Below, one piece after another: positions 35,068 to 45,025 of a stretch of 47,316 nucleotides of DNA. The stretch lies in NCBI GenBank assembly GCA_001642415.1, contig LTDK01000101.1, forward strand, positions 1-47,316, given 5' to 3'. The DNA comes from Nematocida ironsii. Its lineage: Eukaryota > Microsporidia. Numbering within the stretch: position 1 is the stretch's first letter; each line of letters opens with the position of its first letter. The notes under the pieces were generated by a model that saw nothing but the letters and a program-made list of their open reading frames with translations, did no database searches and had not been told where the DNA came from. The position numbers and the translations under genes are program-made.

Positions 35068-35557
35068 AAATTTTTTATTTTTGTTTAATTATTATATATA
35101 GTGTAATAAATAATAATTAAGATTATTGGTGTAATAAATAATAATACTTATTACATATAGTGTACTAATTAATGTAAGGTATAAATAATATTTTATTTTT
35201 AATAAACTGTGTATAGTTCACAATTATTATTTATTACACATAGTATACTAATTAATAATATTTATTACACATAGTGTATTATATAATGTACTAATTATTA
35301 TTTATTACATATAGTGTACTAATTAATAATATTTATTACATATAGTGTAAGATATAATGTACTAATTAATATTTATTACACATAGTGTAATAAGTTATAT
35401 TATTTATTATATTTATTATGTATACTTTACTTATATAATTCATTATACAATATACTCATAATATTAATACGTATTATACTCCTATCCCATATACTTATAA
35501 TATTAATATCATAGGGGTATTTTATATATAAAATTAAAAATAATTATTTTTATAAAA
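35068..35557. repeat. spacer with many copies of the 21-bp palindrome
   Basis: The space between two divergent genes is filled with ATTTATTACATATAGTGTACT-like copies spaced about 25-60 bp apart. A perfect copy (TTATTACACATAGTGTAATAA) lies at 35373-35393. Other clear copies are near 35095, 35153, 35231, 35263, 35305 and 35335. The last 100 bp before the gene at 35558 lack it and should contain that gene's promoter. Confidence 0.85.
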
Positions 35558-38539
35558 ATGAATATGAGATATATAAATAATAACCAGAATATACTAAGAA
35601 ATACAATAAAATGGAGTATTACTGCAGTAATACTATTAATTATGTATACATACAATGTATACGGATGGATGAACACATTAAATATAAAAAGCATACATAA
35701 ATTAAAGATAAAAAATAACTTAAGTATACATCCATATGGAGGACTTGCACCCATGAGAGGTAAAATATTAAGTAAATCTGGATATATGAAGAATTATAGG
35801 ATGTATAACCCAGGAATGTGGATAGATTGGAATTTAAAAGAGTATGGTAAATCATATAATAAAACGTATAAGTACATTATAAACCAAAAGAATTCTAAAC
35901 CATACGATATAATAAATGAAGATATAAAGAAGAATGAGTACTTAAAAGAACTTACACAGCAAATGATTAATATGTTTCCATCAGAAAATGAATACTTTTC
36001 TATTAATTCTAAGAATCCTAATTCATTCACTGAATTTTTAAGAAATCATAATGGTAAATATAATGACTTATACATTCTTGCTTCATTATTTCTTATAGCT
36101 GAAGGAATAAATATTCCCATTGAAATAATAGAAGATACAAAGAATAATAATAAAATACTTATTATAAAGAAGAATAAAAAAGAAGAAAATAAAAAAAAAG
36201 AGGAAGAAAATAAAATAAAAGAGAAAAATAATGGGTATTATGTATACTTGAGTATGATAAAGAAGATAAGAGTACGTGGTGAGAAGAATAAGAAATTAAT
36301 ATATCAGAAGAAAACAGAAAGTGTGATTAATTTCTTTAAGAGACTTATTAGTACGGATAGATCATATTTAGAAGTACCTGAAGAATTCTCAATACCAACT
36401 ATGCATGAAGAATTCTTAACTGGTGGATTTTTAAACAATCCAAGATTCCTTATTCAATCGTATATATTTGAGTATATAGACAGTGTAAAGATGTATAAGA
36501 AGTTTATAAAGATAGTGTATAACTTAATTAATGAACAACTACCGGATGAGGATAAGACTTTATACAGTGAAGATGAGAAGAGAGTAGTAGAAGTATTTAA
36601 TAATTTATTCATTAATGATGAATTATGTGAAAATGAGAAATATACAGAGTATATTGAGGATTTAAATAATATTGATACATTATGGAGGGAATTTGGACAG
36701 GGTTATCCATTTATACATGATATTATAAAATCTGCATCTAGTGAAATATATATGCCTATATATAATAGGATTAAAGATGAGTTTATTTTAAATTCTAATG
36801 AGCCATATATATCTGTATATGATCAAACATTAGATATGCATAGTTTAGATTCAATGGGTATGTATGATGGTTATATTGAATATGCACTTCTAGGTATATT
36901 TTTATGTGCTGCTTTTAATACAGAAACAAATATGTATGATATAAGTCATCTGCCTAACCCATCAAAGGAGTTAAAGGAATTCTTTACTAAATATAATAGT
37001 CCACATATTCCTATAAGTTATGTTGTTATAAGAGACTGGTGCAGAGTTGTAGCAGACTTACCATGCCAGTATGTTGAGTATGATTTAGAAAGTAACAATA
37101 AAATTAAACCTGGTCTGATTAATATACTACATGTTATACGTGCTATAGCAGGTGGCAATGAAAAACTAGAATGGACAATTCAAATTTTAAGTAGAGGAAT
37201 CCATCGCATATGCAAGGCCAAAGCAAATAAAAAGAAAACTATAGAAAACCCCAATCCTACTATAATACATAAAGGGACAGTAAAAAAGACTGCCATAACT
37301 GATTATAAATGTGGTTGTCGGTGTAATGAGGGATGTACAGGTGGAATTGAGTATACTGATGGTGAAGACTTTGAAGAAAACGCCCACTGGGCCAGGTATG
37401 AAGTATTTTATGATGATGATGATTATGTGAATGTGAATGTGAATGTTAGTGAAGATGATGGTGATGATAATAATAATGTGAATGAAGATAATAATGTGAA
37501 TGTGGATGATAATGCCAATACTGTTGACAGCAGTGATCCCGACAGTAATGATGATGATAATAGTGATGATGAGGATGACGACGATAGTGACAGTGATGAT
37601 GACAATGGCAGTGATAAAAATCCTGTTCACGCTGATGATAAAACCCCTGTTCATGCTGATAGTGATAGTAGTAGTGATTATTCTGAGCATATTAATCCTT
37701 ACAATCCCAATAACAGTAATCCTGATGATTATTTTATGAGCTTAGAAAAAACAAAAATAGAAGAAACAATCGCAAAGGGACTTAAGTATCTTTCACGAGA
37801 TATGAAGATAGAAATACGCCCATTATCTTTTAAGCTAATCAATAATACAACACAATGTGATTTATTCTTAAATGAACCCATTAAAATGCATTTTTCCAAA
37901 AAGAACTGGAATGAAAAATTCAAATTAGAAGCAAAAATTGTAACAGATCAATGTGTCAGTTATGGAGAGTATAATAGTGTTGATACATCATGGAGTGTCT
38001 TAGATGAAACTTCAATTAAGTATGCTTCAATTAAAAAAGCATATAAAAAAGTACAAGATAAATATATAAATATGAATAATTATATTGACTGTATTATACA
38101 TCAATACTTAATTATTGAACGTAACCAGACATTCAGTAAAATTAATAAAAATAAGAGCACTAAACATGAAAATGATAATCAATCTGATGAGAATGAAGAA
38201 ACTGACCAGGAATCCAATGCAATTAATGCAGAAGAGAGCGAATCTGATCCCAGCAGTGTTTATCAATTCGATGAGAATCAAATATGGAATAGTCCAAATA
38301 ATTTAATGCTCTGGGGGAATCTAGATAATATAAAGAATAAGTCTGTAATTATTGAAAAATTCTTAATAGACACAAATAATACACTTTTAGATAATAATAA
38401 TCCTATGGTAAGGTTTACATCTAATCTTATAGGCAATATTCCATTGGATTTTAAAAATATAAGAAATTATATACTAAGTATACTTGAATATAACCCGAAT
38501 TATAAATATTATTATCCTCAACTTGAGTATAATAATTAA
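35558..38539 (+). CDS. secreted large-gene-family protein, paralogue 1, with acidic insert
   Basis: First of three paralogues in this window. The 993-residue protein begins with a hydrophobic leader (about 20-37). Shared family blocks are IHPYGGLAPMRGKIL with YM-x4-R, MFPSENEYFSINS, ILASLFLIAEGINIPIEI, EEFLTGGFLNNPRFLIQSYI, YIEYALLGIFLCAAF, and RDWCRVVADL followed by INILHVI. In the other two copies the ALLGIF block is preceded by NCVEAG or NCAEAG; this copy lacks the Cys (YIEYA). Unique here is an Asp/Asn-rich acidic insert (37408-37690) after a Cys-rich patch (CGCRCNEGC). Compared with paralogue 2 it lacks about 200 C-terminal residues. The type fits Nematocida large gene families, secreted proteins thought to meet the host. 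Function unknown. Confidence 0.85.
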   Translation: MNMRYINNNQNILRNTIKWSITAVILLIMYTYNVYGWMNTLNIKSIHKLKIKNNLSIHPYGGLAPMRGKILSKSGYMKNYRMYNPGMWIDWNLKEYGKSYNKTYKYIINQKNSKPYDIINEDIKKNEYLKELTQQMINMFPSENEYFSINSKNPNSFTEFLRNHNGKYNDLYILASLFLIAEGINIPIEIIEDTKNNNKILIIKKNKKEENKKKEEENKIKEKNNGYYVYLSMIKKIRVRGEKNKKLIYQKKTESVINFFKRLISTDRSYLEVPEEFSIPTMHEEFLTGGFLNNPRFLIQSYIFEYIDSVKMYKKFIKIVYNLINEQLPDEDKTLYSEDEKRVVEVFNNLFINDELCENEKYTEYIEDLNNIDTLWREFGQGYPFIHDIIKSASSEIYMPIYNRIKDEFILNSNEPYISVYDQTLDMHSLDSMGMYDGYIEYALLGIFLCAAFNTETNMYDISHLPNPSKELKEFFTKYNSPHIPISYVVIRDWCRVVADLPCQYVEYDLESNNKIKPGLINILHVIRAIAGGNEKLEWTIQILSRGIHRICKAKANKKKTIENPNPTIIHKGTVKKTAITDYKCGCRCNEGCTGGIEYTDGEDFEENAHWARYEVFYDDDDYVNVNVNVSEDDGDDNNNVNEDNNVNVDDNANTVDSSDPDSNDDDNSDDEDDDDSDSDDDNGSDKNPVHADDKTPVHADSDSSSDYSEHINPYNPNNSNPDDYFMSLEKTKIEETIAKGLKYLSRDMKIEIRPLSFKLINNTTQCDLFLNEPIKMHFSKKNWNEKFKLEAKIVTDQCVSYGEYNSVDTSWSVLDETSIKYASIKKAYKKVQDKYINMNNYIDCIIHQYLIIERNQTFSKINKNKSTKHENDNQSDENEETDQESNAINAEESESDPSSVYQFDENQIWNSPNNLMLWGNLDNIKNKSVIIEKFLIDTNNTLLDNNNPMVRFTSNLIGNIPLDFKNIRNYILSILEYNPNYKYYYPQLEYNN

Positions 38540-39130
38540 ATAGTACTAGACCATTAATTATAATTAAGTCTATTTAGTACTAGAATGGTCTTAAACGCAT
38601 ATCCCTATAAATACGTAAATTGAATAATTTATTTAAAGGTATAAATACAGGATAAGAATAAAAATAATATTAAAGTATTTTAATACCATTATAAGGAATT
38701 TACTAAACCCATTCTACTATGATAATCAGACTAACAATTGAATAATCAGTATAATACATATATACAGCACATATTATATACGTATTATACTGTGTTATAT
38801 ACTATATTTGTATTTATATTCTATTGCTTTATTATTAATAAATAAGTATATTATATTTTATTATTATATTATTACATATATTATATGGTATTATAATACA
38901 AATATACATAAGAGAATAGAAGAATTGGGTTATGAGTGTAAATACTTGATGTATTTATGCTTTATTTAATATGACTAATTTAATGAATGTAATGGAGAGT
39001 GATATATTATTATGTTAATGGTAGAATAATAATTAGTTAGTTGAAAAACTTAATTAATAGAAAATACCGTTAATTGGATGATGTTAGAATGGCTAAATTA
39101 GGCAATAAAAATATTTTAATTATTCCTTGA
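38540..39130. other. AT-rich spacer between paralogues
   Basis: About 590 bp separate paralogues 1 and 2. It is very AT-rich. I see no continuation of paralogue 1 that would restore its missing C-terminal region, and no copies of the 21-bp palindrome. Two short direct copies of ATAGTACTAGA or TTAGTACTAGAATGG occur at about 38549 and 38575. Confidence 0.5.
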
Positions 39131-41785
39131 ATGGAAAATAATATGATCATAAAGCTACTAATAATGATGTATACAGTGTGTGCAAGACTTGAGATCAGTG
39201 ATATAACCACACTAGGAGAAACAGTAGTTATTCAAGAAAGTAACTTATTAATACATCCTGATGGACCACTCTGTCCAATTAGAGGATACATTATGTATAA
39301 GAGTGGGTATATGTATAATAAGCGATTTTATTCACCAGAAATAAATATAGAGTATAGCTTGAAAAAGAGCACAAAAGTATCAGATGATGGAAATCCAATT
39401 TATGATTATATAAGAAAACCAGCTAATGATGAGGTATACGATGATATTTGTGAAAACAAAGAATATTTAACTCAACTTCATACTCAGTTAATTAAATTGT
39501 TTCCCTCCCCAGATGGATCACTTTCTATTGTATCAGGAAGAAAGGATGCAATGCATTCATTCTTAATAAAAGATGAAGTACAAACACAGTGCATGTACAT
39601 TCTAGCAGCTATTTTGCTTTTATCTGAGCAAGTGAATATTCCCATTAATACTTCTATAAAAGGAGAAAAGTGGCTTCTTCTGAGAAGTGCTGATGAAACA
39701 ACTACATATATTAACCAGAAGAAACCAAATAATTATTTATTGAATCTTATTGAGTTTCTAAAGAAATATATAAATAATAGCAGTGCACATCCAAATAGTA
39801 TAGAAAAGTTGCCCACTATGCCAACTAAATATGAACAGTTTATAACAGGAGAATTTTTGAATACGCCACAGTTCTTTATCCAGTCGTATATATACGAGTT
39901 TATTGACACACCAGAAAAGTATGTTGAATTTGTAGAGGCTGTATACACTCTCTTGAATGACCAAATAAAAAGTGAAAAGTCTACATCAGAGAATAAAGCA
40001 AAGAGTAGCCAAGTGTTTGAAATGTGCTTTATAGAAAAAACTGCAATTTCTGACTTAACCAACCATGCAAATGTTATTTTTGATCTTAAACAGACAATAG
40101 ATAACTATAGAAAATGTCCATTCATTGACAAAACAGAGCTACCGGCATATACTCGAGTGAAGGCATATGATAGAATAAATGGCAAAGAAATAAATGATGA
40201 AGATCAAAAATACTCTAATTGTGTAGAGGCAGGTATACTAGGATTGGCATGCTGTTTAATGTATGATCCTATAAAAAAGAGGTACAACACAGACCATCTG
40301 CCCGACAATGAAGAAACTAAGCCACTGAAAGACTTCTTCCAGAATTATCCAAAACCAACAGAGACTACTAGCTATAAAATGCAACAAGATTGGTGTAGAG
40401 TAGTAGCTGATTTAAAGAACAGTAATATTTCGTATGTAAGCGAAAAGAACAATGAATTAAAAAGCAGTCTATTAAATATTCTCTATGTTATATCGGATAT
40501 AACTGGAAACAAAGAAGAAGTGCTTAATGAAATTGAGAAAATAAAAAGAATTTGCAGTGATAAAGAGGCTGATGCATGGATTAATGCACAGAAAAGTCTG
40601 AATATAATATTCAAAGCACTGTCAAAAAATAAGAATGTTGAAGTAAAGTCAGATGAATTTATAGTGGAAGCGCATATAAATGAAGTACCTGATGTATTTG
40701 GCAGATTCAGTATACTTTATAGCTTTAAAGATATAAATTCCGGAATATCAATAGGCATAAACCCACTGCACACAAAATTACATCTATCTGGAAATTCATT
40801 ATCTGATAAAGATAAAGCCATTATTAAAGGAAACCTCACTAAAATACATAATATGTATAATAACTCAAATAATTATACAAAATGTATAATAAGGCATTAC
40901 ATAAATATAGAACTAATTAAGATAGAACAACCGTATATATTTGCATCAATGTCTGTTGGTAATGAAATTTTAGATAGTATTAATAATGGTGGCTATAATA
41001 ATGTACTTAAACTGTTCCTATATGGAAGTATTGAAACAGTTTATTATAAAGAATACATTATTAAATACTTCCTGATTTTTCATGTCAATCCCATTAAAAA
41101 TGATAATTCACTAACAAGAATGACAAATAATATCATAGGAAGTATTCCATTATGTGATTTACAGACAAGAAAGTATATACTAACTAGTTATTTATTTAAT
41201 TATAAAGCTAAAAATTACTATAAGAAAATTGAAGAGAGTATCTGGGATAATATTTATATATCTAATTTAGATGAACTTTCATCAATAATGCTTTACCCAA
41301 ATTTAGTTATACCCCGTATAAAAGATGATTTTTTATATTTCATTATTAATTTAATGAATAAGTTAAATAATCAGAATAATTCCTATGATATTCTTATAAA
41401 TTATCATTCTATGATTAAGAATGTATTAGATTATTTAGATTATACAACAAAACCAAAAATTACTGCATTTTATACAATAATGAATAATATAAAAGAATCA
41501 CTTAAAGAGATGGATATAGAAAAAGTAACAAATATCTACTTATCTTGGTTTTTTGATATACTCACGTATGATAATACACCAGAAAAGGATCATTATTTAT
41601 TATATTTATTTAATATTATAGATAATAAGTATCTTATATTAGAAAATATTCAGTGGAGTATTAAAGATAATTCTATATTATTAAACTATTTAGTACATAA
41701 TAAAAATAGATTATGTAGTGATATCCCTGAAAGGATTCAGAAGTATAATAATATTATACAAATACTTAATAATATTGGTTTATAA
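39131..41785 (+). CDS. secreted large-gene-family protein, paralogue 2
   Basis: This 884-residue protein has a classical short signal peptide (MENNMIIKLLIMMYTVCARL, with cleavage likely just after). It carries the same ordered blocks as paralogue 1: IHPDGPLCPIRGYIM, LFPSPDGSLSIVS, ILAAILLLSEQVNIPI, YEQFITGEFLNTPQFFIQSY, then YSNCVEAGILGLACCLMYD, HLPDNEETKPLKDFFQNY and QDWCRVVADL. There is no acidic insert. The C-terminal ~200 residues after GSIPLCDLQTRKYIL are helical and Asn/Tyr-rich and are absent from paralogue 1. The Asn-Cys-Xaa-Glu block could be structural or catalytic; I cannot tell. Likely host-exposed. Confidence 0.88.
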   Translation: MENNMIIKLLIMMYTVCARLEISDITTLGETVVIQESNLLIHPDGPLCPIRGYIMYKSGYMYNKRFYSPEINIEYSLKKSTKVSDDGNPIYDYIRKPANDEVYDDICENKEYLTQLHTQLIKLFPSPDGSLSIVSGRKDAMHSFLIKDEVQTQCMYILAAILLLSEQVNIPINTSIKGEKWLLLRSADETTTYINQKKPNNYLLNLIEFLKKYINNSSAHPNSIEKLPTMPTKYEQFITGEFLNTPQFFIQSYIYEFIDTPEKYVEFVEAVYTLLNDQIKSEKSTSENKAKSSQVFEMCFIEKTAISDLTNHANVIFDLKQTIDNYRKCPFIDKTELPAYTRVKAYDRINGKEINDEDQKYSNCVEAGILGLACCLMYDPIKKRYNTDHLPDNEETKPLKDFFQNYPKPTETTSYKMQQDWCRVVADLKNSNISYVSEKNNELKSSLLNILYVISDITGNKEEVLNEIEKIKRICSDKEADAWINAQKSLNIIFKALSKNKNVEVKSDEFIVEAHINEVPDVFGRFSILYSFKDINSGISIGINPLHTKLHLSGNSLSDKDKAIIKGNLTKIHNMYNNSNNYTKCIIRHYINIELIKIEQPYIFASMSVGNEILDSINNGGYNNVLKLFLYGSIETVYYKEYIIKYFLIFHVNPIKNDNSLTRMTNNIIGSIPLCDLQTRKYILTSYLFNYKAKNYYKKIEESIWDNIYISNLDELSSIMLYPNLVIPRIKDDFLYFIINLMNKLNNQNNSYDILINYHSMIKNVLDYLDYTTKPKITAFYTIMNNIKESLKEMDIEKVTNIYLSWFFDILTYDNTPEKDHYLLYLFNIIDNKYLILENIQWSIKDNSILLNYLVHNKNRLCSDIPERIQKYNNIIQILNNIGL

Positions 41786-43105
41786 TAGTAATAATTAAGA
41801 TATAAATTATATAAAAGTGCTTATAATTCAATAAATAAGAAGTTTTAGTATATATATGGTATTAAGTATTCTTTATATATATTATTTATGTGGTAACACC
41901 ATCACTTAAGTGCACAGGTCTGAGACCGATCCTACAATGTGCTTATACAGTGATCTCGTCTCAACAAAAGACCAGTATCTACGAATCACAGATAAACTTC
42001 AGACTATATAAGTGACACGCACTCAAACAAATAATGAGAGAATCATGGGACACATTCAATAACAGGCTCAGCACCAATAGTACCATAAGGACTCTACATC
42101 CGTACACATCCTGATATTCTAATAATCATAATAAAGTGAATTCCATACCACTATCCCTATCTTGTACTATGTTATTCAGACAGTGTCAATGCCTACCCAT
42201 GAACATATCACTTTATATAAGTCTTCTTAATAATTATTTAAATATTCACTTTTTTATTTTTTTTATATTCTGAGAAATAATAAAAATATAAAAATATAGA
42301 AATCCTAAATAATATATACAAGAAATAAACTAAAATAATCATAAAATACCATATATAATATATAAATATATGAAATAACTCAATATTTATTAAGTAATTA
42401 AGTAATTCATGTATACATTAATTCATTATATTAATAATTCATGTATAATAGACTTATTACTGATGTATTATGGTTTAAAACAGTTTAATATATGATTTAA
42501 AATATCTTATGTGAATGGTTATTATGTACCATATATATACTTATTATACTTCATAAGCTTATACATATACTTTATTATAGTATTATAGTATAATACACTA
42601 ATAAATTATATTATACATAAGTACTTGATTAATATTATAATACCAGTAAATCACGTATGAGACTGATCTAATGTACCATCACATATATTGATTATACTCA
42701 ACAAATTATTAATATAGTAAGTTACTCATTCCAATTTATATTATTAAGACTCATTCATATATTATTATTATCTTATATCTTTAATTTCCATATACAGTTA
42801 TATAAGACTGCACATGTATGAGTATGTGACTTACACACTAGATATAATTATTACTTAACAAATAATTAATATAATAATTCAGTATATCACCTTATAACTA
42901 TTTATTATGAATACTTTCTATAATTTATATAATAATTCATATAAGTATTAATAACATACTTCAACATATATCTAATACAAATATTATCCATATACCTATA
43001 AATATGTACATATTTCTTATATAATACCATTTACTCTCTCATATACTTTAATAATATATCATAACAGTGTATTACTCCTTATTATAATTTATTTTTATTT
43101 AACCC
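41786..43105. other. long gene-free spacer with one GC-richer part
   Basis: This is 1.3 kb without a gene. Most of it is extremely AT-rich. The part from about 41888 to 42200 is much richer in G and C and contains complementary segments (next entry). From 42230 to 43080 I see only AT-rich sequence with short chance palindromes and no clean copies of the 21-bp element. Confidence 0.6.
41888..42030. ncRNA. candidate structured RNA, unknown class
   Basis: This GC-richer island has nested complementarity. GGTC-TGAGAC (41917-41926) pairs with GTCTCA (41958-41963) and GACC (41970-41973), across a six-base ACAAAA bulge. GATC (41928-41931) pairs with GATC (41952-41955) inside it. CACTTA (41903-41908) pairs with TAAGTG (42009-42014) outside it. 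No tRNA, SRP or RNase P landmark is recognisable. Strand is undetermined, since the pairing works on both. Confidence 0.35.
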
Positions 43106-43753
43106 ATGCATAGAATAATAAAATACAGAATATCCCTTAACCCATCTAATACTAATAAATCTAATTATAATCATATAAGTATACGTAATAATACTTATTT
43201 ATACATAAATAGAGTATATTTTATATTATGTATACATATTATATATATAATAATAATAATATATACAGTAATATTAATGTATACTTCATTAGATAATAAA
43301 CCAATTACACTCTCACAGAAGAATAATTTAGTTTATGAGTCTAATATTATAATATATTTATATGTATATGGTATATCTATTATAAATAGTTTTATATTTA
43401 TATATAATCATAAGAATATAATAATTTATGAAAAAAACCGTTATAATTTATTTTTTATATTTTTAAGTTCTTGTATTATTACTTTTTGTTATTTGTGTAT
43501 TATATTCTATCTTAAAATAAGTTTAATAAAAAGTATGATATATTTTAATACACTATGTGTAATAAGTCTTGGTGTATTACCAATTATTACACAGTGTGTA
43601 ATAAAACATATACATATAAATTATCATTATATATTACACATTGTGGAATTACTTTTATTTATAACACTATGTGTAATAATTATAAATATATTTGTGATAA
43701 AATCAGTTATAAGTACAAATGTAAGTAAAAATATTTATGTTTATTTTAATTAA
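43106..43753 (+). CDS. possible small multi-pass membrane protein, rich in palindrome copies
   Basis: The 215-residue product would have about five transmembrane segments (around 37-58, 75-98, 110-132, 140-165 and 180-205). The ATG is preceded by ATTTATTTTTATTTAACCC, a CCC block directly before the start as seen for uS17, which supports it being a gene. Four copies of the 21-bp palindrome or decayed forms lie inside, at 43546-43566, 43584-43604, about 43631-43650 and 43658-43679. They yield TLCVI, TQCVI, LHIVE and TLCVI peptides. AT-rich DNA readily encodes Ile/Tyr/Phe-rich frames, so the call is uncertain. No family recognised. Confidence 0.45.
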   Translation: MHRIIKYRISLNPSNTNKSNYNHISIRNNTYLYINRVYFILCIHIIYIIIIIYTVILMYTSLDNKPITLSQKNNLVYESNIIIYLYVYGISIINSFIFIYNHKNIIIYEKNRYNLFFIFLSSCIITFCYLCIIFYLKISLIKSMIYFNTLCVISLGVLPIITQCVIKHIHINYHYILHIVELLLFITLCVIIINIFVIKSVISTNVSKNIYVYFN

Positions 43754-43819
43754 TAATTACTAAATATGGTAATAAAATCAAAATTTTACAAAAAAAATAA
43801 CGGTTTTTTAATTTTTTAA

Positions 43820-44950
43820 TTATTCTTTCTTACACATAATAGATGTATCCTCATTAATAAGAATAATTATAACTACTTTCCCATTAATATTTACCTCCTT
43901 CTTGCTATTATACTCACATTTTAATACTATTATATCTGGTATACTCCTCATACAGAATAAATCATCTTCTCCAGGCAGTGTAGGACAGGAATACGGTGAT
44001 AATGGTGATAAGTGCATATTCCTTAATAAAATATCTATTACCGTATAATAATTATATTCAGAAATTGAACTCCTGTGGTATTTAAGTATATAATATATTG
44101 TGCGTATATTAAGAATTCCTACTAATATACCATTAAGTCTTATTATGCATGGATTAATTACTGACTGTATTTGTATGGGTAATTCTGTATTATATGGTGC
44201 ATTATTTATACTCCATGGTATCATAAATAATGAATTATTTATATCGCATGGTACCGCTATTATTTGATTAGGAATTTTTGGTAATTGTGTATTAAATAAT
44301 AGTATGGGAATATTTGTGGGAATATTTTTGATATTTTTAAGGTTTGATGCTAAAATTATTGAATTATCAAAATTTTCGTTGGTGTTTGAAAAATCACAAT
44401 TATTAAAAATAACGGATATTTCCTTATTTGGTAATTTTCCAAGTGCATCGAATTGATGTACAATTTTACTTACTATAAATTGATTCTCATCATTTTTCTC
44501 ACCTAATACACCTATAACAATCCCATCCACTAAATATTTACTGATCCCTTCATTAATTATAAGATTGACCCGTTCAAGTACAGGACTCTCTAAATAATAT
44601 TCTACATCCATTAATAACCCGATATAACCCGAATTGTTCTCTCCTTCTTGTACATTACTTTCTGTACAATAATCATTATTTATTGGTGATCTGCTTATTT
44701 CTCTATAAATATTGGTGTAATTACTTATTACGCTTTGCTTATTATATTTTATCTCTAATGTGCCTATAAGAAATATTACACTATGTGTTAAATATTCTGT
44801 ATACTTGTAATTATTACACAATGCGTAATTAATAATGTTATCAGACTGTATTTTATACCTACTGTTGTATATATTACAGTACTGCTTATTATACATAAAA
44901 AAAAATATAACATAATACACTATATGTAATAAATAATATATAGTACACAT
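43820..44950 (-). CDS. DPB2: DNA polymerase epsilon subunit B (Dpb2/POLE2)-like, diverged
   Basis: The B subunit of polymerase epsilon is a scaffold with an OB fold and an inactive phosphoesterase domain, required for leading-strand replication. The 376-residue frame shows the family order: an OB-fold part (about 108-160, GLLMDVEYYLESPVLERVNL, later IVIGVLGEKNDENQFIVSKI); then a shrunken phosphoesterase core; then the typical INPCIIRLNG, LLRNMHLSPLSPYSCP and RSIPDIIVLKCEY blocks. HLSPLSPYSCP and the following Ile-Pro-Asp-Ile fit POLE2 better than POLD2 or POLA2. It is shorter than yeast (689) and human (527) subunits. The first ~100 residues are partly made of the 21-bp palindrome (LLHIVYYVI, THSVIF), so the true start is uncertain. 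Confidence 0.65.
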   Translation of the reverse strand: MCTIYYLLHIVYYVIFFFMYNKQYCNIYNSRYKIQSDNIINYALCNNYKYTEYLTHSVIFLIGTLEIKYNKQSVISNYTNIYREISRSPINNDYCTESNVQEGENNSGYIGLLMDVEYYLESPVLERVNLIINEGISKYLVDGIVIGVLGEKNDENQFIVSKIVHQFDALGKLPNKEISVIFNNCDFSNTNENFDNSIILASNLKNIKNIPTNIPILLFNTQLPKIPNQIIAVPCDINNSLFMIPWSINNAPYNTELPIQIQSVINPCIIRLNGILVGILNIRTIYYILKYHRSSISEYNYYTVIDILLRNMHLSPLSPYSCPTLPGEDDLFCMRSIPDIIVLKCEYNSKKEVNINGKVVIIILINEDTSIMCKKE

Positions 44951-45025
44951 AGTGTAATAAATAATATAATAAATATATATAAAATAAGTATAAGATATAA
45001 TACATATAGTATAATAAATAATATT
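44951..45025. repeat. spacer with partial palindromes, start region of the Dpb2-like gene
   Basis: Half-copies such as ACACATAGTGTAATAAATAAT and ACATATAGTATAATAAATAAT lie right at and upstream of the ATG of the Dpb2-like gene. That ATG is itself inside a palindrome copy (CACTATGTGTACTA on the minus strand). Confidence 0.8.

Noticed and set aside
41888..42030. tRNA gene in the GC-richer island
   Set aside because: CTACGAATCAC looks slightly like a T-loop, but the T-stem, D-arm and acceptor stem do not form.
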